A stretch of 64,000 bases of DNA from Mesotaenium endlicherianum (taxonomy: Eukaryota; Streptophyta; Zygnematophyceae; Zygnematales; Mesotaeniaceae), in assembly GCA_009602735.1 (NCBI GenBank), contig WELA01010100.1, positions 792,312-856,311 on the forward strand, given 5' to 3'. This document shows positions 1-11,100 of the stretch, piece after piece. Positions within the stretch are counted from its first letter, which is position 1, and every line of letters begins with the position of its first letter. The notes below the pieces were generated by a model, which was given only the letters and a program-made list of their open reading frames with translations, ran no database searches and was not told the DNA's origin. The position numbers and the translations under genes are program-made.

Positions 1-2150
1 GGGGGGCCCCTGCCCCCCTGCCCCCCTGCGCCCTGCCCGTTTTCTTCGCCCTCACTGACCCTTCCCTTGCGTATGGTATGTATGTGTAAGGATAGTAGGT
101 AGGGTTCCACTTCCATGCTCCCAAGGATATACATGTATAGCTTGTACATATACATACAAGCATACACGTACTCGACTTGTACATGTATGTACATTCACGT
201 AGTGACACAAGGAAGCAGCGGGGGGGAAGATCAGCCCTCCGCAGCTCGGCTTCAGGATCTGGGAGAGCTCTCCTTTCACCAGGAAAGAGGGTGGGGAGAT
301 TCCCCCCTCATGAATACACGAGCTTCAGGGTTTAAGAGAGCCCTGTCTTTCATCAGGAAGGAGGGCGGCAAGGTTGTCCGAAAGATTATCCCCCATGAGT
401 AGAGGAGGTCCTGGAGTTGGAGGGCCTAAGAGGAGCTGGCGGAGACACGCTCACGACTGTGCACAGTGTCCAAGTGTCCTCTCCCAACACGCTAAGGACA
501 TGCTAAGAGACAGCGTACCGGCAGTGTCCTCCTTCCTGTGTGTAGGTCAGGTCGCGTCGTGGAATAGGGGCGCAGTGGCACGAGAGCGAAGCAGTAGATA
601 CACAAGGAGTAAGAATGAGTGAGAAGAGAAGTAAGGCTGATCAAGTAGGATCGACCGGAAGCTGTCAGCAATCTGCGCGGCAGTGCCTCAAATCAGCAGC
701 TTCGCTTTGCATGCTACAAGTGTACATCATACATAGAGCAGACTGTGGCCCCTATGCATTGTACGACTGCAAGCATGTTTGTGCGATGCGTTCCTAAAGC
801 CCCATCAAATGACTTCCTTCAGTCACACACGTCAAGCCCAGAGCTTGCCATCACTCCAGTCTCTCGTCATTCCTGAAATGTGAACACGAGCTGCCTCTCA
901 CGCGAATGCTTGACAGCCCTGCTGAGGACAAAAAGGGGGCTCCCCTTCACCAGAGCCTCCACCAAAGGACTTAGTCTGCGCTTACAAACGTGCGGGGTGT
1001 GTCCCCGAGTGCAATTGTACCTTCTGGAGGCGGTCTTTTCCGGCACCCTGGGCCACTTTTGTCCCCGCCACATCGACGCCCGAGACAGCAGCTTTGCACG
1101 CTCCCCCCCTCTCTCTACTCTCCCTCCTCCCCTGGAAGTCAGCAACGTCGCCGAGTTTTAAGCCGTCGCTCAGGCGACTGCAGACGTTTCCCAAGAAGGA
1201 CGAGGACAACCCTTCACACAATGCAGCCCCCTGATGCTTGAGTCCCAGGTTCGGGACATGGCAGCAGTGCGTTCCGGAGGCTCTAAGGTTGCTTCGGAAT
1301 GATCGGGGGGGAAGAGACGCGTTAGTGCAACCTCTGCTGGATGCTGTCGCTACATTGCTGACCAGGCCTCCCGCAAGCAGAGAAGAGAGGCTGAGCCCTA
1401 GAGGTTGCAGGGTCGCACTGGCCATTCAAGATGAGCGCAAAGAATACTAAAATTTTAAGTTAATCATTTGGCAGTGGCATGTGGAGGAGCCTGGCTACAC
1501 GTGAAGCTACAAACTAGGCACTAGTAAGATAGCGCTTTTATCGTATTATGCGGTCGTAACGCCCTCGATCGGCCTATGAGACCCAGTCACTAGCGAGTCA
1601 GACTGCTGGAGTAGCACTCAAAGATGTTATGCTAGTCTGAGGGTATCAGAAGTACACATGCATGCAGACAATGATAGCCCTTGGACAGGCTTACGTCGAC
1701 TATTAAGAGAAAAACACCTCGAAAGGCTGAAGCTGCTCTATGCTCGCTCGAGATGCTGGACGCGAAGTCGTTTCCAGCGCCACAAGTTTCGTGTCCGTCG
1801 TGACCGTCGACGGCAGTACAACTCGTAACCTCCTAATTCTGGGTCTTCGTACTGATGTTGTACCGTCTCCGCACTCTCTCCTGCCGTCTCCTGCTGACCC
1901 TCCTGCTGTCTCCTGCTGCTGTGACCTGCGCCCTGAGTCCAATCTTCCCATGCATGCAATGTTAAGGCACAATGATTGCCTGCATGTCAGTTAAAAAGCT
2001 GCAACCTTTCAAATTAGGAATACTGGCCTGAGTTGTTACCTTCTCGTGAAATTAGTCGAGCTTCCGCTGTTCATAAGTCTTGACACTGTCCCTCCTTCCT
2101 GGTTTAAGCTAGTCTAATATCTGCATATCCTGGAATAAGACAGGAGAAGC
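1..2150. other. No recognised gene upstream of CYP40
   Basis: Moderate-G+C sequence with short open frames on both strands. None shows a recognisable domain or convincing exon borders. The only structure I see is the tandem duplication at 249-400. The 5' UTR and promoter of the CYP40 gene should lie at the right end, but I cannot place a TATA box or transcription start. Confidence 0.5.
249..400. repeat. Diverged 73-bp tandem duplication
   Basis: Two neighbouring units start with GCTTCAGG at 249 and 322. They share the pattern GAGAG..CCT..CTTTCA(C/T)CAGGAA(A/G)GAGGG(T/C)GG, then a CCCCC(C)TCATGA / CCCCCATGAG end. Divergence is substantial, so the duplication is old. No coding role is apparent. 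Confidence 0.6.
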
Positions 2151-2184
2151 TTTGCTTGAAAAAGGAGACACCAGATCAAACGTC

Positions 2185-5100
2185 ATGAATAGCCCAATTG
2201 CCTTACAGAATCCCAGAGCTTACTTAGATATTACTGTAGATGGAGAACGACAGGGAAGAATCGTTTTTGAACTCTATCCCACAGCTTGTCCCAGAACTGT
2301 GGCGAACTTCATGGCTTTGTGCACTGGAGAGAAGGGAGTTGGGGTTTCAGGAAAACCTTTGCATTATAAGGTGCAACTTCACGCATACATCTCCCTTCCC
2401 CTGCTCAATCAATAATGTTGTACACAAGCACATCGTGATTACCTTAAAATGGTCAGAGTAGTTCGGACCGCATGGCAAGAGCGAGGGGAATAAGCAATCT
2501 TATGCTATTCTTATTTGCAGCCATGAGCTGGCTTCCCTTCTGTCAAAGGTTGTCGAGCTTCAATGCAGCTTAGCTCTGCCTATCATCCCTGCCTGTCAAA
2601 ACTCCAGTAGCAGGAAAAGCTGCCAGTGCCCATTGAAGGGCATCATAAGTGCCAACCTTGTTTGTATTAGTGAAGCTTAAGTGTGTCCCTCACAAACACA
2701 TAGTCCTCAGAGTTCTCACTAAGGGCTTGCTGAATACATGAATGTCATTGACGTAAAGTTGCATGCACTAGTGCGCTGTGAGGCTGGAATCAAGAGCTAA
2801 GTACCATCCAAAAACTATGAGATGGCAGACAGATACATAATATCATATCAAGAGCCATATGTATGCGAAGAATGAAGGAACCTTTTCCCCCACCCCCTTT
2901 CACCTTCCAAAAGGCACTCACGCTTGCACAGGCAGGAACATGAAGACCAAAATCATTAATGAGGCTAGTTGGCATACACGTCTTATTTGAGTCTGGTACA
3001 AAAGTAAATACACATTGTTTTTGTGCACACACGATCAGAAATGTGTACAATCGTAAATGCTTACGCAGAAAAGCACCTGCTCAATAGGGGACCTGCTGGA
3101 TAGGCCCCTCTCATTGAGTACTTATAAGCCGTCCCTTGCACCTTATTATATCTCTAGCTGCATCCATTGAGCATTGTGTACAGACATGCACAATGTAGTG
3201 ATACTAGTCATATATGCTTGTTAATAGCTAACGTATGTATTACTATTTCTTTCTGAAACCTTCCCACCTTCTCCAGGAAAGGCACATGAGCTCATGCCCT
3301 ACTAAATGACACCCAAACCCCTTGTCTGAAGTCTCTTGCGCACTTTTCATTAATGCTAATTTGCGTCTCTTGGGCGCTCTTGTCTGGGATTCATGACAAC
3401 TATTCACGTCGAGAACTGAGGGGGAAGAGGGATGTACCAAGCTGGCTTATTCTTCTCATTCACTATGCTGAGCTGGCTTACTTTTTTGTTGTTTACTATG
3501 CTGAGCTGGCTCATTTTTCTCTTTTGCTATGCTGAGCTTGCATAAAAGAACGCGCCTTTGGCTGTTACACCCCGCATTTCAGATGCTTGAGTGCATGGCA
3601 GGGTACCATATGTATCATGTTATTCTCACGGTACCTTATTTATGTCAAACTATTGAGATGTGGATCTTGTGGTATACCTGCATATGTAATATGATGCACA
3701 TTTGTACACACCTATGATTTTACATGTGTGTGTTTCTGTGGTGTGTTATTTTTATTTTTATTTTTATTTTTGTGGGGTCCTGTGCACATATCCACACACA
3801 CACATGCATTCACATGCATTCACTTGCATATCGGACTTCACACACGTGTGTGTGCGTGGGGTTGCGTGTGTGCATCTGTCGCCCTGTGTTGTGTTTTGTT
3901 TTCACTTCGACTACAAGTACCATATATGCAGATGCGCCATGGAATAGAAGTTAATACAACTTATGGGTTTTCTGATGCAGGGAAGCATATTCCACAGGGT
4001 CGTAAGGGGATTCTTGATACAGGGGGGGGACTTCATCAACAATGACGGAACAGGTGGGGAGTCGATCTATGGGGAGCGATTCGACGACGAATTTGACGGT
4101 CTGGAGCTTGAGGTAAAAGACTGTTTTTGTCTCTTTTGTGATCTTCTATAATATCATATGAAAGGTTGTCTTTGATCTCATCTATGGCGTTCATGATATA
4201 GCAAGGTTTGTAGCACGCGCATTTCTTCTGAACTAGAAAATAGAAGCTTGATGTCATGTATAGAGCACGTATGAAAGTATGTCATGTGTTTGTCTTGTAA
4301 GATGTGACAATGTACTCTCTAGATAGCATGTGCTTTACCCAGTACACATGTGATGGAACATTTTGTTGGCAAATCAGCTGTTACAAAAAAGAATCCATCT
4401 GCTCTTTCTATACCTGACTCTCCTTTGCTGCTCCTCATGTTTTACCGCTTTTACCTGAAGGGTAGGGTGTTCTTTTTCTTGATCAAAAGGATCTCATTTC
4501 TCTTTATTAAAAGAGTGTGAAACCTTTTTCATTCTGATACGCCAGAATGCCCCGTCACTTGCATGTGGGCGCCTGCTATACTGGATTGTACATCTGTGAG
4601 GTACAAATTTGAATACCTCTTTATGTTGAAAATGGAGCAGCAGCCTGAACCTGAAAACCGTGGAAAAATAGCCACTAGCCAATGATAGCTGAGTATAGAC
4701 TGCTGGCCACCCCTACGATGCTCCTCCCATTATCCTTGTCCCTTGCTTTTGTGCAGTTCCATTTCTGGTTTTGAGTACAATTGCCTCACTACTGGGTGCA
4801 TGTAGTAGTTGTATACGCACACGTCTACATGTGAGTAGAAGCACATATGTTTGTAAGTATGCATGGATATATGTAAATCTTCTCGTTTATGTGTACGTAT
4901 GCGTACATACGTACGCAGACATATATACGCATGTATGCATATATTATACCCATTTATATACATGTAAATATACACGTGTATGCAACCATAGACATATCAA
5001 TATGCATATGCGCGCGTGTGTGTGTGAGTGTGTGTGTGTGTGCGTGTGTTCGTGTTTTCCAGTGTACGTTTGTTCACACTTTTCACTCGTATACTATTCC

Positions 5101-8100
5101 GTATTCAAACGCCACGACATGCTGGAGCGCCACGCCGTGACATGTGTCATTTAAGCTTAAATGTGTTGATGAAGGATCCCAGTGAGCGGCGCGACTCGGT
5201 TGAGCGTGCCAACGTGTTTGCAGCACACCCAGTAGGGCGTGCTGTTACAAATGACCTCATCCCCGCATGGTGCCGTGTCATGCATCTGAATCAACAGCGC
5301 AATGTGGTGAAGCGTGTGCGCATGTGCACGTGCCTGCAGCACAGCTAGAAGGGCGTGCTCTCACAAGTTGCTCAACCCCTAGTGATGCCGTGTCATAAAT
5401 GGGATATATGACGCGATGCGTGCAACAGGATGCGCGCCCCCATGTGTATGCATGTGTGCAAGACAGCCAGAAAGGCATGCTCTCAGAAGTTGCCTCAACC
5501 CCTCGTGGTGCCCCGTCATAAGTGGAGAGTTAACGTACTGTGTCGCAAATTTGTATTGACGCTCGATGCGTGGGCACGTGCGCGTGCGTGTGCGTGTGTG
5601 TGCGCGTGTGCGCGTGCGCGCGTGTACAGCACAGCCAGAAGGGCGTGCTGTCAATGGCCAACGCGGGCAGCCCCAACACCAACGCCTCGCAGTTCTTCAT
5701 CACCACGCGCGCGGCCCCCCAACTCGACACCACGCACGTCGTGTTCGGCCGCGTGCGCAAGGGGATGGGCCTGGTAAAGTTTCTCGAGCGCGCGCCGACG
5801 GCCGGCGCCGCTGAGAACTACCGCCCAATCAAGGAGATCAAGATCGTCGACTGCGGCGTGCTGCCGCAGGGCGCGCCCGACGGCCTCGGCAACTACCTCA
5901 ATGTGAGAGCGCAAGCTCGGGCCCTTCACGCGGAAACTCCAAACCCTAATCCCTGGGCGCAAAACTCTTACTTTAAAGCCGGTTGATAAAGGAATCCTAA
6001 ATTCATTATCTACGGCATGATGCTGCCGCAGGGAGCGCCAAATGCCCTGGACTATCTGAATTTCAGTGCAAGCTCGCAGGCCGGCGCCTGGCCCGGAAAC
6101 CCTAAAGTCAAAAGTCTGAGCTCTAAGAATCCCAACTAAAAGGTCCTGTTTTTAGAACCCCACCAGTCAGTCACCTTAAGCTCAGAGACCTTAAAAGTGG
6201 ACCCTAAACCCTGCCCTGGGATACCCTAATCTCAGAAACCTCAAACGTGCACCATTGACCTTCTACTCCAAAACGCTGGACCCTACCAGAGACCTGCAAG
6301 CCCCGCCTCCGGGGTCTCCTTAGGTCATAAAACCCTAGACGCAAATTGTGGACCCTACCTTCAGATACACTTCTTTCGACCATTCGCGCTTGACGTGAAT
6401 CCTAGAGACCCTAAACTAACACTCTCCAACGCAGTATATGCACTTTGAGGGCCATTCCCTTTAAATTGGTGGAAATATCGCAACGTTGGCAAGCGCTCGG
6501 TTGAGAAGCCGTCCTTCAGCTCCCAGGAGTGTGGAACCCGGGAACAGAAGCCTACGTCCTTTTCCAGGCCTCAGATCCCAAACCCTATGTACTTTGCAGG
6601 ATCCAAGTTTACGCAAACTTGGCGCCCAACCAGCTCAGCTCAAACCTCAGAGAAATCCTAATCCTATACGCCTCAAGAGTGTGGCCCACGCTCACACTCA
6701 CAAATCCTTGACGATCGCCAGCACGCAAGCAAGCCCCCCCTCTTGATCTTAATATCCACAAACCTGTGTCCCTAGAAACGCAAAGGCCCAAAGTGTTCAA
6801 GCCCACAAATCCTGACGTGACTCCAGACATCCGCAAACGCAAGGCAAGTGCGACCTAAGATGCTTTCACCCCGTCACGTCAGCCTGAGGACAGCATATGC
6901 TTCTCAGACCTGAAACCCGAAACCCCAAGCCCTCACATTACACGCTGTAGGAAAAAGTTTTCAGTGTGAGCAAGCCTGAACGCGAGCCTAGCTTCCCCAT
7001 AAGACTTACTAGCAAAGGCAAAAACCCAGACTGTTTGAGCTCTACGTCCTGATGTGTCCGGTAGAAGGAGAGAGAAGGGGAAGAAGCAAACATGCTTTCA
7101 AGGCTTCTCCTTGAATCTGGCGCTGCAAGCTCTGCCCCATGAATGTGTGAACGCGTGTGCATCCATAGCCCGTTCAGACACGCATGCACACGCACGCGCG
7201 CGCGCGCGCGAAGACCTAAATGATCAAACATTTGCACGTGCAAACCTGTTGGGAAACAGGGCGGGGGAAGAATTGAGTGGAAATGGAAAACCTAGAGACT
7301 TTCGCGTTACCTCATTTGCCGCGTTACCTCATTTGCAATATCTATATGCATAAATCTATGTGCATATGTATATGAACAAATATGTGTATGACTACACGCT
7401 CACATGCACTCACACACATGTGTACATAGCGGGTGGAGAATGAGGAAGACACCCTGACTGTTGCTGCCACCATCATGTTGTGGGTGAGGGCTCTGGGCGG
7501 GGGCAAGCAATAGGACGGTGACATGTGGCCAGATTCTGTGCGCGACGTGGACGAGTACCCCGGCAGCTTGTCCTTCTGGCGGGCAGCAGCCCTTGAGATC
7601 AAAGAGTGCGGTAATCGCCACTTCCAGGTGCGTTCGGTCTATGAGGTGTCAATCTATGGCCCATGTTCTTCATTTGAAGAGAAACAATCTCAATGAACCA
7701 GATTGCAAAAATGTATTGGTCATGAATGAATGTGAACATGTGTGTATACATAAGCACTTATACAGAGTAAACTAAAATTGTTACATATCTTGTTACTTAC
7801 ATAATAAAGGCCATGATGCTCCATCTGCATCGACGTTTAAGTCCCTTTTTTATTAAAATTTGTCATTTATTACACTTAAGCACCGATACTCTATCCTTTT
7901 AGTTAGAAAGAGTACGTCAGAGTGTATCTGAGTATCTAGTTGGAATCAGGTGTTTGGAAGTAACTGGAAGCAAGTATGTGCACCAAAAAGCACAGCATTC
8001 TAGGACAGCGGTATCAGATGTGAGAGCAAATTTTCATCGTAAAATATCTTTCTCTAATGCACCGATGTATGAACCCCAGCTTGACCTTAGGGCATGTCAT

Positions 8101-11100
8101 GCATTTGCTGGTCATTATTTTGAAATACGACTATGTGGGACTATTAACATGGTGGTAAGTAGTATATAGTTTGTACCAGTATGTAGCCGTGAAATAGTAA
8201 TTATGCAATATGTAATACTGCCAATCATGTAACATTGAAATAGCATTCAGTCATGTGTCCAAGCAGATCCTACAGGTGCTTCTTGTGTTCATAGGTATAT
8301 AGGCGCCCACAGAAATGCGTGCTGATATGTAAATGTGCAACTGCCACCATATTACACGTGAGCCCTCATTACACACGATCCGTTATTACACACGAGCCCT
8401 CATGATATATTGGATATATATTGGAGTTTGATGTTTTTAAGGTGTGATGGTCGTAAGCACATCGTATTTGTGCCGACTTCCAAAGGGAAGGAGAAAGAGT
8501 TGGGACCGCTGCAACTCACGTCACGCGCGCGCATGCGCGCTTGTTGCCACGCATATTCTTGTGCATGTTTACAGCACGTCGGAAGAGGTTTGAGGGCTAG
8601 GACTAGGTGTCAGAGTTTGCAATGCCAGGAACTATAAGGTATGTAGTATGTATTAGAATTTGTCACGCATGGTGAGGTGGACAAAGTTGCCTCCTTGCCT
8701 CCTTGCCTCCTCCTATAAGAGTAGGAGGTAGGAGATACTGCTGCACCCCCTCTGCGCGCGCACTCCCTCTAAGATCAAACAAATCTTGCAACTATTTTGT
8801 GCGCGGGCGGGCTCCTTGTAAGGGTTGAGAGAGAGAGAGAGAGGGGCCGACTCTTATCTTTGCGTGTGCGCGCGCATGGGGAGAATTACCGCGTGGCAGC
8901 ACGCAAGTACGCCCTTTTTTTGCACGTGAGAGCTCCTTATAAGGGTTGCAGAGAGAGAGAGAGAAAGAGTTGCTGACTCTTACCTTTGGCGCGTGCGCGC
9001 AGGGGGAGAATTACCGCGTGGCAGCACGCAAGTACGCCAAATCGCTTGCCTACCTCGATAAGACCTACGACAAGGCAGCTGGCAACGAAGGTGCGTGCCA
9101 CATCGTTGCCTCACCCACTTGCCCCCCCCCCCTCCCCCTCCGTCTCCCTCTCCTCCGCCCTCGCCCCTGCTCTTGCCCTTTCCCCTTCCTCCCGCCCCCC
9201 CTCCCCTCGTTAGAAAGCCTATAAAGAATAACAACTTGGGTTGAGGATTAAAGGCTTTGGTTTTTAATGCTCTCCTTAGCTCAGGTTAAGAGTGGATGAA
9301 GGGCATGGGGTGGGGCGCACACGGATTTGAACGGGGCAGGGTTGGTTTTGGGTTTTAGCTTTTTTGGCTTCAACGGGACAGCTGGGAGCGCATGCCATAC
9401 CGTCCATCCTGCTCAATTAGTTCGTTAACTTCTTTCCTCCGGGGCTTAGGAGAAGCTAAAAGGCATGATCTTGGGTGTTGGCTTCAGGTTTCGGGCACAT
9501 CTTGGGGTTTTCAGGGGGTTCAGGTTCGATTAGGGGTTGGATAAACGCCTGGAGCTGAGGAATATTCTTGCAGAGCTTCTACAGTATGTATATGGTATAG
9601 GTGACACATCACATTCTGGTCATATGTTTTCTAGTTCAGCATTGGTACGAGCAATAGGTAAAGATCATTTGAAGGTCATCCAAAATTAGGGCCGGGGTTT
9701 GGCACGCGGGGCCAGGGGCTCGAGCAGGCGAAGCTAGAACGTCTTTTGTTTGTTCTTTCTTTCTTCTTTCTTTTTTTGCCCTTCTCTTTGTTTCCAGAAG
9801 CAGCTTGCACAGTGACAGCTGCTTCACCAGCATCATCTTCCGAGCTCTTGTATGCTGTGTACATGCGCAATGGTTGCTTGCGTGGCTCAGAGCTGTTTGC
9901 TAAGAATTGAAGGTCGTCAATGGAGGGGAGGTGGGTTAGGGTTGGAAATTGCGTTAGGGTAAGGGGTTCTTTACGGAAGGGGAGTTCTTTTACTTGATTT
10001 TTTGGGTGGGGGGAGGAGGGGGGGGTAGTATGTAGGGGAGAGGGGGTAAAGTGCCCGCTTGCAGTATGCATATAGATTATCCTTACATACTGTGTGCGCG
10101 TGATGCGCGTGATGGTTGGACGGGTGGCACAGAGCTGTACTCGGAGTTGAAGAGGACACGGGAGGTGCTTCTTTGCAACTCAGCTGTAAGGCACAGCCGC
10201 ACTCTCGTCCCCCTCCTCCTCCTATTTCCTTCTCAGCCCTGCTTGCAAGGCGCCGCCTCGCACTCTTCTCCGGTTTCCTTCCCGAGCTGCCTTTCTTGGG
10301 GGGGGCGGTGAAACTCGCTTTGCCTCTTCTGCTGCTGTCCGTGATGCGCGCGCGCTTTTTGCACAACTTATTTTCTTCTTCCCTTGCTCTTTTCAAAGCG
10401 GACTCCTTGCGGGACTCTTTCCCGTGGGATTCACCGGTTGCCATCGATGCCACACCTCTCACACTTCGCACGTCTCTTTCTTCCTCTAGGCACAGGCTCC
10501 CTACGGGAGTAAGTGACTCACACTCGTGGGGCTCATACCTGTGGGGCACACTTCTCCATTCTCTGCCCGCGCAAGTCGAGGTTTTCTTATCTCTGTGTTC
10601 TCATCTACCTCTGTCTGGATGCTACTGTTAGTAGACGGCGTGCTTCAGCTGCGTGCGGGTGCCAGGCGAGCAAAAGTGGGCTCTGTAAGCTCCTGCTGTA
10701 ATTCTGCACATTTTGTATATGCGGGTGTGCGATAGACTGCAGAACTTATTCTTGTGTGCCACAGCTAGGATACAGTATGTCCTTTTCATTTCGCAGGTGC
10801 GTGCCAGGCGTGCGGAAGCGGGGAGCATGCTTGAATGCTACTCTCAGCTGATGGGTCAATTTGGGGTGGGGGCGCCAGGCGTGCAAGCTGAAGGTGGGGA
10901 ACGCATGGGGAGCCATTGACAACTGCAACGCCCTGCTTCTCCAGAATCCCGATAATGTGAAGGGCCTGTTCCGACGTGGGCAGGTATGCAGTGCTTGAGG
11001 GTTAGGGTTTGATAGTCAGAGCGTTGATAGGTTTGAAGATTAAATGTTGACATCTATATGCGTCTAGTTTGCGTCTCTTTTAGCCAGGTGGCTGTTGCGA

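Noticed and set aside
982-1425. 147-codon minus-strand ORF in the left flank
   Set aside because: No domain, no exon-like borders, overlapping ORFs of similar quality on the other strand.
3590-3640. Upstream copy of the exon-2 start (CATGGCAGGGTACCATATG compared with GATGCAGGGAAGCATATTC)
   Set aside because: Only about a dozen scattered matches and no shared intron context; chance is likely.
5540-5629. Extension of the exon-3 frame upstream to 5540
   Set aside because: The upstream part is a GT/GC repeat. CYP40 alignment places the exon start at 5630 after TACAG, in phase with exon 2.
5930-6950. True interstitial telomere array
   Set aside because: The CCCTAAA-like words are scattered and degenerate with no tandem run of three or more units.
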